Assembly: GCA_029852775.1 (NCBI GenBank)
Contig: LEKJ01000015.1
Span: 1-64,000 of the forward strand
Source: Pasteurellaceae bacterium LFhippo2
GTDB lineage: Bacteria; Pseudomonadota; Gammaproteobacteria; Enterobacterales; Pasteurellaceae
Reading direction: 5' to 3'
Length of the DNA stretch: 64,000 nt
Below, one piece after another: positions 17,074-26,456 of this stretch. Position 1 is the stretch's first letter, and every line of letters begins with the position of its first letter. Both the position numbers and the translations under genes were made by a program. The notes under the pieces are model-generated. The model saw only the letters and a list, made by a program, of their open reading frames with translations, did no database searches and was not told where the DNA came from.

Positions 17074-18600
17074 TTATACTTGTAGAATCTGCTGACCTAG
17101 CTCTGTAATACGATATTTCTGATTACGGCTACTCGGCTTATCTGGTATTGTCATTTCAATAAGTAAAGCAGAGATCGCTGGTTGTAAATACTGCTTTTTG
17201 AAATAATTTCGGTGACTTATATTGAGCTCTTTCATTAACTCATTTGTCCCTTTATCAGACTTTTCTAATAATTTTAGTAACTTTTTAACTGGGTCACTAA
17301 CTGAATGAAGTTTAGAACTAATGCTAGTTGGAATAAGATAAATTTTCTGTCTAGATGTTCCTTTTGACTCTAAAAAACCTTTTTTCATTAATTTCTGTAA
17401 TGCTAAAGTTACATCTCTAGAATGTTGAGAAGTTAGTTCACAACAGCGGCTATGATCAATCTCTTTTTTATCCCAAATAGTTGCTAAAATAATTTGCTCT
17501 AATTGAGTTAATTTATCAAATTCATACTCAAGTACAATATTGAGACTATCTCGAATAGTTTCAGGTATCAAATTAGCAGTTGAAATTACTAAAGTTGTAT
17601 ATTGTGGAGAATCTAATTTTTCAATTAATTGTGGCAACGCCCAATTTGCACTTTCACAGCCTTTCATGATTTTAGGCATACCTGATCCTGCTCGTTCCCC
17701 CAAACCAATTAATAAAAACATCTGATGCAGTAATCCGTTACGACAATCATGAACATCTCCTGCAAAAATTTCAGCTTGAGATAAACGTAAATTACCGGGA
17801 TTTCTAAATTCGAACTTATGAGAATATTTTTCAACAAGGACAGATGTTCTTTCAGAATAATCAGCATGAACCAAAGTATTTACTAATGTCTCTCGTAGCG
17901 CTTTATGAACAGGCGTATCATCAATACGCTGATCGCCTTCCAAAACAAAAGGAACTCGTAAATTTTCAGCCAGTTTTAAAACTGTTTTACGATAAAAATC
18001 AAATAAATTTCCAGACCAAGTTCCATCTGGATAAATTCTTTCTGACCAACGCTCTTCTGATGGTTCTCTATAATCTATAAAATAGTGTGGAAACAGGCTA
18101 ATAATAGAATTAAATTCCCCAAACATCAATAAACCCGCTATCGTCATTCCCGATGTACCAGAAATACGATCTCGTCCCCAACCGCCAATCTTTTGGAAAA
18201 AATCAAATAGAGATAAATCTAGATAAGGGTGATCGGGTTTATTAGCTGATAAACGATTTCGATAAGCACTCAAACTAGAATCAATGCGATGAATTTCAAT
18301 AGAATCAGGTGCAGCTAATAAATTTGCACTTACATGATCGCGATTATTAAGTAAATTGAACAGATCAATTTTAATCTTTTCTACATCATCAACACCTGCA
18401 ACAGTAAATTTTCCCGATTTTTCACGCACACCGAGAATAATCCAACCACCATGAGCATTTGCCATAGCAGAGTAACTTTTCCAAAAATCTTTTGGAAGTT
18501 CTTCTCTGCCATCTTTACCTTGAGCAAGTTTGAATTCAATTTCCTCTGATTCAGCCAAAAGCTCGAGATCTGATAGCTTGTTTATGATATATGAAGACAA
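17074..18600 (-). CDS. AlbA_2 (Schlafen-like) and HATPase domain protein, COG2865-like
   Basis: 508-residue cytoplasmic protein. The N-terminal part matches the AlbA_2 domain (LLAESEEIEFKLAQGKDG, FWKSYSAMANAHGGWIILGV). The middle matches the associated ATP-binding C-terminal domain (ALRETLVNTLVHADYSE, FEFRNPGNLRLS, GLGERAGSGMPKIMKGCE). The last 130 residues look like winged-helix modules. Such proteins are called putative transcriptional regulators, and some act in defence; the role here is unknown. The start is TTG with AGGGAT upstream, and the first codons overlap the remnant of an acyltransferase gene (18582-18746). That suggests the gene arrived by insertion. It has no obvious link to polysaccharide synthesis. 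Confidence 0.83.
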   Translation of the reverse strand: MSSYIINKLSDLELLAESEEIEFKLAQGKDGREELPKDFWKSYSAMANAHGGWIILGVREKSGKFTVAGVDDVEKIKIDLFNLLNNRDHVSANLLAAPDSIEIHRIDSSLSAYRNRLSANKPDHPYLDLSLFDFFQKIGGWGRDRISGTSGMTIAGLLMFGEFNSIISLFPHYFIDYREPSEERWSERIYPDGTWSGNLFDFYRKTVLKLAENLRVPFVLEGDQRIDDTPVHKALRETLVNTLVHADYSERTSVLVEKYSHKFEFRNPGNLRLSQAEIFAGDVHDCRNGLLHQMFLLIGLGERAGSGMPKIMKGCESANWALPQLIEKLDSPQYTTLVISTANLIPETIRDSLNIVLEYEFDKLTQLEQIILATIWDKKEIDHSRCCELTSQHSRDVTLALQKLMKKGFLESKGTSRQKIYLIPTSISSKLHSVSDPVKKLLKLLEKSDKGTNELMKELNISHRNYFKKQYLQPAISALLIEMTIPDKPSSRNQKYRITELGQQILQV

Positions 18601-18746
18601 AATTTATCCCTATAATCTTGCCCAGCATAGCTAGGCAACATTTCATACGAATGAAAGAATAATACTAATGTTGCAAGAATAAAGCGGAGATCGTTAAATC
18701 CATTTTCTTTTCTATTATATTGATGGTGTAAAAACTTTTCGCTCAT
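18582..18746 (-). pseudogene. 5' remnant of an OafA-like O-acyltransferase gene
   Basis: A 54-codon ORF starting ATG. Residues 15-32 read NGFNDLRFILATLVLFFH and the reading continues SYEMLPSYAGQDYRD. The DLRFILA..VLFFHS pattern is the first membrane helix of acyltransferase-3 (OafA/NodX) proteins, which normally run 330 residues or more. Homology stops near QDYRD, and the frame ends within the first codons of the AlbA_2 gene. I infer a gene truncated by the arrival of that gene. Adjacent to a second, separate acyltransferase pseudogene upstream. Confidence 0.72.
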
Positions 18747-18755
18747 AATTAATTA

Positions 18756-19733
18756 TTATCCTAATAAATTAAATGATTTCGGGATCAATCTTAGTAGGCT
18801 TGATATTATCAATGATATAAAAAATGTTGTGGCTAAGAGTAATAATACAGATATAACTTCATTCATATCACTGAAATAATGTTGTAATCTATCTAAGACT
18901 AATGCGTGCATAAAAAATATTAGTAAACATTTGTCTGAAATCCATTTTACTGATGATATACTTGTATTGAAATTAGTGTATTTTATTATTCCAATGAATC
19001 CTATTGATGATAATAGAACACCAAAGGCAAAGTTTTCATAAAATACAGTTATTAATTGTGAGTATTTTTGAGAAGTATACCATGTTCCAAAGAATGTAAT
19101 AAAAACACCCAAAAAGAATATTAGTGTGTAGTTTTTAAAACTTAATTTATATATTATCGTATAATACCCTTCCTAGTAGAAAATAACCTGAGTAATTTAG
19201 AAAGTTATCTTGGTAAATAAGTGAAAATATTTTACCATCAAAATGGTTGCCTAGAATGTTAATAATGAACCATAATGTAAATAAATAATATCCAAAATTT
19301 CTGTTTCTATTTATTTCTTGATATATTAAACCCAATATGGGTAGTATAAACAAAACGCCAATTAGCATATATAGATACCAAAGATGATACATTGGATATT
19401 CTTTTAATATATTAAAAATATTGAATTTTTCTCCTGTGTAACATATAGCATATAGAACACACTCCAAATGAATAATGGAATCGCTATTCTCATAACTCTC
19501 TTGGTAAGAGTTTTAATATTAATATCTTTACCAAGCATAAACATGCCTGATAGCATTATAAATACAGGAACAGACACTCTAACTATTGACTCTATAAAAT
19601 TTATAGTGAGCCAATTATGTAATGGTATTTGATTAAAAGCTGAAATAGGTAAGATACTAGCATGAATAGTTATTACTCCTATAGTTGCGGATATTCTACA
19701 TATATCAGCTCACATTAAGTATTTATCTTTCAT
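18756..19733 (-). pseudogene. Broken acyltransferase-3 family gene (O-acetyltransferase)
   Basis: Read on the minus strand from the ATG at 19733, the protein is MKDKYLM-stop, then ADICRISATIGVITIHA and VRVSVPVFIMLSGMFMLG, the typical N-terminus of an integral membrane acyltransferase. Three lesions are visible: an in-frame TGA at 19710-19712 where the family usually has Trp; a frameshift near 19430-19450, after FYMLY and before YTGEKFNIFNILKEYP; and a second frameshift near 19140, between GYFLLGRVLY and the IYKLSFKNYT continuation. The remaining frames (19147-19467 and 18756-19112) then run to a normal C-terminus. It begins five bases after the giant glycosyltransferase gene, so it was part of that operon. 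Confidence 0.85.
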
Positions 19734-19737
19734 TATC

Positions 19738-22700
19738 TTATTTACCAAAACATAAGCTTTCTAAATAACTTTCAAATTTCAGAATTCTACCTTTTTCATA
19801 CAACTTAACTCTTTCAGCTGGTGCGCCTAGGTCAAAAACAGATAGAGGATAGCCTAGCTGCATAATTTCATCAGTTGTATAAGAAAAAGTTTCAGGCCAT
19901 ACAGAAGGGATTAAAAATTCATCAATCTGATATGCCTTAATCAACGTTGGAACATCTTCTTTCTTATAAGAGCCTGTTTTTATAAAATACTTGGAGTTTA
20001 TTTCAGCATCGATATTACCGATCAATACAATTCTAATACTCAACTTATTCTGTTCAATATGAGAAATAATTTCTTTGATTATATCCCTACCTTTAGATAA
20101 GTTTATATTACCAAGTACACCTATTGTCTTACATTTTCTATCTTTATTTTCAACATAGATATTAGAGAAGGTACCACTAATATCATGAGGAATATATACC
20201 AATTTATCCTTTAAGTTTGGATATGCTGTAAGCATAATATCTTCTGATGAATGAGAGAAACATAATATTTCTTCACATTCATTAAGAAAATTACCCCAGC
20301 CACTTTTCCAATAATGAGCATTAGTTTCTTGACAAAATAGCTTAAATTCATGCTTTGTATTTTTCAAAAACGTAGAATGAGCATCCATATCTGTAGGTAC
20401 ACCAGTGTACTTATTACTATCATCTAATAATGTATAGTTTGGCGATATACAGAAATAGTCATGTACTGGAAAAACCAGTTTTGCATTTTTTATCTCTTTG
20501 ATTTTTAATACAAGTTTTAATGTATCTAACACTTTTGGATAAGATACAAGCCCATTTAAGAAAATCTCATCAATTCTAATGTGTTTTAATAAATCTAAAA
20601 TAGAGTGTTCATCTTTGATTGAGAAAGTCTGGCAATTACCTTTCACATAACAGCTCAAATTATATGTATTTAAATTGATATTATAGTGAAATAAAATAAT
20701 GCCATTCCCTTTTTCAATGTGTTTTTCTATCTCTTGTTTACGGTATGAATTAGCACCCCCACCAAGATCATGATCTAGCATTAAAATAGTCTTATCACAA
20801 ACAAAATTAAAGTCCAGTAAAGCTTTGATTAAAGCTCGTAGGCCAAATAACTTATTTTCTTTGATAGTATTCTGTATTTGAGCATCATAAGTTGGGAATT
20901 TATTAAGTAACAGCTGATAATGTTCATTAATATATCTAATTTTATCTTCTGATAAGAATGAACCACCATGCTTATGATATACAAATAAATTAGTTATATG
21001 CATGTTGGTGTAGCCAGCTTCAATAGCTCGCTGGCACCAATCATTTTCTTCTGCATAGCCTTTACCATATATCTCATCAAACATACCTATTTTTTGGATC
21101 ACATCAAAATTCATTCCCATACAGAATCCAACACCAGTTGGTATAGAAAGCATGGTGTTATCTACATCAACGAGTTTGAATATATTATCAACTTCTTCTA
21201 GAGCTAGATTCTCATAAATTTCTTTATTATCAACTAGATAATTAGGAAAGCTACAAATAGTACCTGAGTTTGTAAATGGTGTTGTACTTGCAATTTTACT
21301 ATTTGATAAAATAGGATACATTAATCTTTCTAACCATAAATTAGGTACCTCAGTATCCGTATTTAAAATTACAATATGATTTTTAGCATAACTTGCTAAT
21401 AGATTAACTGTTTTTAAAAAACCTAGATTTTCTTGATTATCCACAAATGTAATATCTAAGTTTGGATTTTTAGATATAAATTCTTGAATAAATGGTTTCA
21501 CTTTCTCATCAGGGCTCTTATCATTGGCAATAAGTAATCGATAAGGTAAAGATGTATTTTTTACAATGCTTGCAAATAAATTATCTAAAAACTCATAACC
21601 ATTATATACAGGAATAATAATATCTATTGGGATACTTACTGGGTTATTAACGTAGAAATTTTGAATTTTATCTAAGTTTTTACTAGATAAATTTCCTAAT
21701 AAATCTTCTAATTTGACTGTTTCCTCAGCAGTACTATCTATTTGATTAAGAGCAAAAACTTTGTTTTTTACTTTTAATAGAGCCTGTTTTATACCCTGAT
21801 TCTTTACCATAAAAATAAATTTACTTAACAATAAAGGATTAGCCTTTAATAAGTTTAAGGCTTTAATATAGGTATTAAATAATGGCACTGAATTTGTAAG
21901 GGATTTTATTTCTCTCCCTTCACTCTTTCCATATTTAATGTAATGAACAAGAGGATTTGCACCTGATTCCTTGACATCACTGTGCTTCGCTAGATAAAAA
22001 TTGATATCAAAATGCTTTGAAGGATGTCGTCCTTCTTTCCAGCCAAACTCTAAGAAATGAGAAATAGGATCTAATTTCTCATTTTTAACATCATCATTAA
22101 TATTCAAATAGTATTCTGAGTCGAATAATTTTGACTTGCTTAACAATTCATAGTCTGTTTTTTGTCTTCGTATTATTGATTTTATTTTTTTCAACATTTT
22201 GTATCCTTTGGAGTTTTCAATTAACTCAATCTTGTTCTCTTTATCTTTAAGCATTATCTCGAGAGAAGATATAATCTCTTTTTGATATTTTAACTCATCT
22301 ATATGACATTTATTTTTATGTTCTAGTAATTTTATTTCGGCATTAAGATAATCAATTCTGTTATTGCCTTCTGTTATTTTATTTGTTAAATTAACTTTAG
22401 TTTGATTTAAGTTTATAATATCGCTATTTAAATTATTGATATTTATATTTAGTTCATTTACTTCTTTATCTCTAACTTTTAGCTTATCTAAAAGATCTTG
22501 TTTGTTTAAACTGAACTCAGTTATTTTTTCATCTAACATCTGAGAGAAGTCTAGATTGAATATTATTTTTATTCTATTTATTTCTTTGTTCTTTTGAGAT
22601 TCAAAATAAATCTGAGGATCATTTGATAATGAGTAATGCTCCCTATCATCTGATATCAAATTATAAGTTGTATAATTCCTTATAATTTCAGTGCTACTAT

Positions 22701-23904
22701 CAGAATAAAATATCTCAATATATAGATCACTAATTAAAGCTGATCTGTTAGCAGGATCAAATCTGAAATTGACTTTATTCTTTGGCGGATAAAATATAAT
22801 CTCATTTAAAGAGTCAGGAATTATCTTACTTCTAATTGAATTTTCCTCTGAGAAACAGCCTATATGCTCTGAAAAAAACAACTGTGCATAATTTAAGCCA
22901 AACAGTTGTTCTTGATAAAATTCTCTTTGTCTTAGAATTATTTGATGCAATGCTTTAATAGACGGGGTATTTACTCTATTTTCTATAGATAAAATATTGT
23001 GAATTAAAGATTTAAGATCATAATTTTCTTTTGAATATCTTCTTAAACTATCTAATTCGGATAAACTGATCTCATAATTTATGAAATCATTTAATATTTC
23101 AGTTTCTGTTTTATAAGTATTAGTACAACGCCCTGAAAAATTAAACTCTTCAGCTTTTTCTATATTATTTAGCTGGATCCAGCCTGGTCCCCCAAACATA
23201 TCATAACAATAGACAGGAATACCGAGAGATAATCCGTATTGAACACTTTTACCTATTGTTATTATAGAATCATATTTCAGTAACATTTCTGGCGTAATTA
23301 GTCTTTCTATAAAACCTTTACCAAAAATATCTATCGATAATCCACTTTTCTCAAGTAATGGAAGACTATTCATTATCTCTACTGGAGGATGATTCGATAT
23401 AATAGCTATCTTTTTTATTTTTGTATTAGAAAATATCTTTTGCTTTGTAAAAAATTCTTGGCAAACAGAATTGGGGAATAGAAAGATATTATTTTTTTCT
23501 ATTCCCATAGATTCTAATTTACTTTTTGTTTCCAAAGAATTAGCGAGAAATAAAGATATTCTATCTAAAACTATAGGAGGACTTTCTAATGCTGCAAATG
23601 GTGATAGTGATGAAAAAATAATTTTGTTGGCAGTTATATTTTTATTTAGTATGCAATACTCTAGTGTAATAAAATGGTGTGCCCAAATAAGATCATAATG
23701 GGCACCATGAGATAAATTATAAATATTTGAAATTTCAAGGTCATTCTTTTCAAATTCACTAATTAATGGTTTTCCAATATCAAAACCTGCAATAACAAGC
23801 TCATACCCCATAGATTTTAATGTCTTAGATACATCAAGGGTAACAATTTCAGAACCTGTATAATTTTTTATAAAAGAATTAAGAATTAATACTTTTTTTG
23901 TCAT
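19738..23904 (-). CDS. Large multi-domain glycosyltransferase (GT4-like, coiled coil, GT2, GT4-like)
   Basis: 1388-residue cytoplasmic protein, probably the main chain-building enzyme of the O-antigen. About 1-310: a GT-B-like domain (LILNSFIKNYTGSEIVTLDV). About 470-600: a long coiled coil (LNININNLNSDIINLNQ). About 620-700: two copies of a short module ending HFLEFGWKEGR and HYIKYGKSEGR. About 780-1050: a GT2 domain (IDIIIPVYNGYEFLDNLFAS, VILNTDTEVP, GYAEENDWCQRA). About 1070-1388: a second GT-B-like domain (MLDHDLGGGANSYR, VLGNINLSKGRDII). The coiled coil may set spacing between catalytic parts, as for chain-length rulers (inference). It overlaps wzt by TAATG and is AT-rich compared with flanking housekeeping genes. 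Confidence 0.85.
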   Translation of the reverse strand: MTKKVLILNSFIKNYTGSEIVTLDVSKTLKSMGYELVIAGFDIGKPLISEFEKNDLEISNIYNLSHGAHYDLIWAHHFITLEYCILNKNITANKIIFSSLSPFAALESPPIVLDRISLFLANSLETKSKLESMGIEKNNIFLFPNSVCQEFFTKQKIFSNTKIKKIAIISNHPPVEIMNSLPLLEKSGLSIDIFGKGFIERLITPEMLLKYDSIITIGKSVQYGLSLGIPVYCYDMFGGPGWIQLNNIEKAEEFNFSGRCTNTYKTETEILNDFINYEISLSELDSLRRYSKENYDLKSLIHNILSIENRVNTPSIKALHQIILRQREFYQEQLFGLNYAQLFFSEHIGCFSEENSIRSKIIPDSLNEIIFYPPKNKVNFRFDPANRSALISDLYIEIFYSDSSTEIIRNYTTYNLISDDREHYSLSNDPQIYFESQKNKEINRIKIIFNLDFSQMLDEKITEFSLNKQDLLDKLKVRDKEVNELNININNLNSDIINLNQTKVNLTNKITEGNNRIDYLNAEIKLLEHKNKCHIDELKYQKEIISSLEIMLKDKENKIELIENSKGYKMLKKIKSIIRRQKTDYELLSKSKLFDSEYYLNINDDVKNEKLDPISHFLEFGWKEGRHPSKHFDINFYLAKHSDVKESGANPLVHYIKYGKSEGREIKSLTNSVPLFNTYIKALNLLKANPLLLSKFIFMVKNQGIKQALLKVKNKVFALNQIDSTAEETVKLEDLLGNLSSKNLDKIQNFYVNNPVSIPIDIIIPVYNGYEFLDNLFASIVKNTSLPYRLLIANDKSPDEKVKPFIQEFISKNPNLDITFVDNQENLGFLKTVNLLASYAKNHIVILNTDTEVPNLWLERLMYPILSNSKIASTTPFTNSGTICSFPNYLVDNKEIYENLALEEVDNIFKLVDVDNTMLSIPTGVGFCMGMNFDVIQKIGMFDEIYGKGYAEENDWCQRAIEAGYTNMHITNLFVYHKHGGSFLSEDKIRYINEHYQLLLNKFPTYDAQIQNTIKENKLFGLRALIKALLDFNFVCDKTILMLDHDLGGGANSYRKQEIEKHIEKGNGIILFHYNINLNTYNLSCYVKGNCQTFSIKDEHSILDLLKHIRIDEIFLNGLVSYPKVLDTLKLVLKIKEIKNAKLVFPVHDYFCISPNYTLLDDSNKYTGVPTDMDAHSTFLKNTKHEFKLFCQETNAHYWKSGWGNFLNECEEILCFSHSSEDIMLTAYPNLKDKLVYIPHDISGTFSNIYVENKDRKCKTIGVLGNINLSKGRDIIKEIISHIEQNKLSIRIVLIGNIDAEINSKYFIKTGSYKKEDVPTLIKAYQIDEFLIPSVWPETFSYTTDEIMQLGYPLSVFDLGAPAERVKLYEKGRILKFESYLESLCFGK

Positions 23905-25097
23905 TATTCAAAAGTCCAATGATGTTTTGCTCTAAATAATCCTTCAGAAATAGGTAGATTTTTATGAGATAGTTTATTTTCAATATTAAATTCAGCTATA
24001 TAGTCCTCTCGATCATAAGCGAACATAACATTACTATCTGATATAGATACACTTATAAAATACTTTCCAGATAGAAAATCATTATTTGGTAGTTCTAGTG
24101 AAAATTTAGTAAATGTATCATTGAAAGTGATATCATCACGAATAGTATTAAACAATGTAACTAGCTTACCGAATTCATCATATATAAGGACCCCAATAGC
24201 ATAATCTAGGCTAGGTTTATTGAAACCTATCTCGATATTTAGAGTAATATTTTCATCTGTTCTGTAGTTATTTTTATTTAGAGATACATCTTTAATATAG
24301 ATATTTTTATCCGAAATATTCTTATTTGATGATTCTTTCAAGGTGATTTTTTCTTGTTCTAAAGAGTTCTTCATGTATTCTGAATATTGTTCACAGATAA
24401 TATGAGCCTCTCCACTTTTATGTACTTGCCCATCTTTTATCCAAATTGCTTTGGTACAAAAGTTACGAATACTTGGCATTGAATGACTTACAAATAGAAT
24501 AGCTCTTTGTTCATTCAGCATTGATTTCATTTTCAAAATACATTTTTCTTGGAAAGCCATATCCCCCACACTTAATGCTTCATCAACAATAAGGATATCT
24601 GGCTCAACATTAATGGCTGTTGCAAAAGCTAATCTAGCAAACATACCACTGCTGTACATTTTTACTGGTTGATGGATAAAATCACCAATATCTGCGAAAT
24701 TAAGGATATCATTTAATTTCTTATCAATTTCTTGTTTATCAATTCCTAGTAAAGTACCTTGTAAATAAATATTTTCTAATCCTGTGTAATCAGGATTAAA
24801 ACCTGCACCTAATTCAAGCAGTGATGATATACGCCCATTAATTTCCACGTTTCCTGTGGTTGGGGTTAAAACACCTGTAATAATCTTAAGTAAAGTTGAT
24901 TTACCAGCTCCATTTTTACCAATAATCCCAACAACTTCTCCCTTTTTTATTTCAATATTTACATCACTTAAAGCATTAAACACTTTATGATAGGACTTTT
25001 TAAATGGATTTAGGGCTTCTTTTAGCCTGTCTTGGGGATTTTCATATAATTTATATGATTTACTTAAATTATTTACTTTAATAGCTATATTATTCAT
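23904..25097 (-). CDS. wzt: Wzt, ATPase of the O-antigen ABC exporter, with carbohydrate-binding C-terminus
   Basis: 397-residue nucleotide-binding subunit that, with Wzm, moves lipid-linked O-polysaccharide across the inner membrane. Residues 1-245: ABC domain with Walker A GKNGAGKST (60-68), signature YSSGMFARLAFA and Walker B ILIVDEALSVGD. Residues 250-397 form a beta-rich extension typical of Wzt proteins that recognise the modified chain end before export. That extension implies chain synthesis ends with a specific cap, but no separate capping methyltransferase is visible, so the cap may be added by a domain of the giant glycosyltransferase. It starts right after the wzm stop. Confidence 0.92.
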   Translation of the reverse strand: MNNIAIKVNNLSKSYKLYENPQDRLKEALNPFKKSYHKVFNALSDVNIEIKKGEVVGIIGKNGAGKSTLLKIITGVLTPTTGNVEINGRISSLLELGAGFNPDYTGLENIYLQGTLLGIDKQEIDKKLNDILNFADIGDFIHQPVKMYSSGMFARLAFATAINVEPDILIVDEALSVGDMAFQEKCILKMKSMLNEQRAILFVSHSMPSIRNFCTKAIWIKDGQVHKSGEAHIICEQYSEYMKNSLEQEKITLKESSNKNISDKNIYIKDVSLNKNNYRTDENITLNIEIGFNKPSLDYAIGVLIYDEFGKLVTLFNTIRDDITFNDTFTKFSLELPNNDFLSGKYFISVSISDSNVMFAYDREDYIAEFNIENKLSHKNLPISEGLFRAKHHWTFE

Positions 25098-25892
25098 TTA
25101 CATTACATCCGCAAAGTGAGGTCTTAATTTTCTAAAAACAAAAGTTCCGATTACTAATGTTAGTAAAGTAATAATCCAAAACTGCATTGTTAATAATGGT
25201 TTTTCCCAAAACCATATATTATAAATTAAGCTATCTCTATATCCTTCAACAATATAATAAATGGGATTTAATTCAATTAATGGTTTAAATTCTTCAGGTA
25301 ATATCTTAATTGACCAGAATATAGGCGTTAGCCAAAATCCAAATTGGATTATCATAGATACTATTTGCCCTAAATCTTTGAAAAATACAACGACAGAACT
25401 AGTTAGCCACGTTAATCCTAAAAGAAAAATGGAGGCTGAAAAAAGATAATAAAATATTTGTAGCCAATATACATTAGGGTAATATCCATAATATATAAAC
25501 ATTCCAAATATAAAAAATATAAAAAATAAGTGGACCATTAAGGATGATAGTGTTTGAACTATAGGCAATAATGACACTTTAAATACTATTTTTTTTACTA
25601 AGAAACTATTTGCTAATATAGAGTTGGTTGCAGATGAAAGTGTTTCTGCTATAAAAAACCAAGGGATCATTCCTGATATTAACCATAAAATAAATGGAAA
25701 ATCATCAACAGGTTGGCTTTTAAAACCAACTTGAAATACGAACCAAAATATTAAAATAGTAATAATGGGTTGAATAAATGCCCATAACATTCCTAGAGAA
25801 TTCCCGACATATTTAGAGCGGAAATCATTTTTAGCTAACTTAAATAAAAGGTCTTTATTTTTTTTTAAGTCTGATAAGAAAGTAATAATCAT
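25098..25892 (-). CDS. wzm: Wzm, permease of the O-antigen ABC exporter
   Basis: 264-residue integral membrane protein of the ABC-2 family. Six hydrophobic segments are visible, among them LGMLWAFIQPIITILIFWFV and ILLGLTWLTSSVVVF. The N-terminus carries the amphipathic FRSKYVGNSLGMLWAF stretch usual for Wzm/KpsM/TagG proteins. It pairs with Wzt, immediately downstream. The presence of Wzm/Wzt and the absence of wzx/wzy genes show the ABC-transporter-dependent route of O-antigen assembly. Confidence 0.93.
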   Translation of the reverse strand: MIITFLSDLKKNKDLLFKLAKNDFRSKYVGNSLGMLWAFIQPIITILIFWFVFQVGFKSQPVDDFPFILWLISGMIPWFFIAETLSSATNSILANSFLVKKIVFKVSLLPIVQTLSSLMVHLFFIFFIFGMFIYYGYYPNVYWLQIFYYLFSASIFLLGLTWLTSSVVVFFKDLGQIVSMIIQFGFWLTPIFWSIKILPEEFKPLIELNPIYYIVEGYRDSLIYNIWFWEKPLLTMQFWIITLLTLVIGTFVFRKLRPHFADVM

Positions 25893-25907
25893 AATTAAGC
25901 CTATTGT

Positions 25908-26456
25908 TTACATACTACCAAACACTTCCGCTTCTTCTAAAATCTTACCTGCTAAATCCTTAGCAGATAAACTTGGTTCACTTTCTAAAGGCCATTCAAT
26001 CCCAACTGTTTGGTCATTCCAAATTAAAGAATGCTCTGCTTTTGGATTGTAATAATCCGTACATTTATACACAAATTCAGCTTCATCAGTCATTACATAA
26101 AAGCCGTGTGCAAAGCCTTCAGGTACCCATAATTGGCGTTTGTTCTCTGCTGATAGAACTTCACCAACCCATTGTCCGAATGTAGGTGAATCTTTGCGCA
26201 TATCTACAGCAACATCGAACACGGCACCCGATACAACACGGACTAATTTACCCTGAGTATTTTCAGTTTGGTAATGTAACCCACGTAATACACCTTTTAC
26301 TGATTTTGAGTGATTTTCTTGTACAAATGTACGATTTGCTACATTTTGTTTAAACCATTCATCACGGAATGTTTCCATAAAGAAACCACGTTCATCACCA
26401 AATACTTGTGGCTCTAATAATTTTACATCTGGAATTTTGGTATCAATAATTTTCAT
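25908..26456 (-). CDS. rfbC: dTDP-4-dehydrorhamnose 3,5-epimerase
   Basis: Third enzyme of dTDP-L-rhamnose synthesis, epimerising C3 and C5 of dTDP-4-keto-6-deoxyglucose. The 182-residue cupin protein has the signature VQENHSKSVKGVLRGLHYQ, LVRVVSGAVFDVAVDMR, and VPEGFAHGFYV. Its ATG overlaps the stop of the RelA/SpoT-like gene (ATGA), so the two are translationally coupled. Confidence 0.97.
   Translation of the reverse strand: MKIIDTKIPDVKLLEPQVFGDERGFFMETFRDEWFKQNVANRTFVQENHSKSVKGVLRGLHYQTENTQGKLVRVVSGAVFDVAVDMRKDSPTFGQWVGEVLSAENKRQLWVPEGFAHGFYVMTDEAEFVYKCTDYYNPKAEHSLIWNDQTVGIEWPLESEPSLSAKDLAGKILEEAEVFGSM

Noticed and set aside
19400-19470. Phase-variable repeat behind the acyltransferase frameshift
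   Set aside because: No homopolymer or short tandem repeat long enough at either frameshift; lesions look like simple decay.
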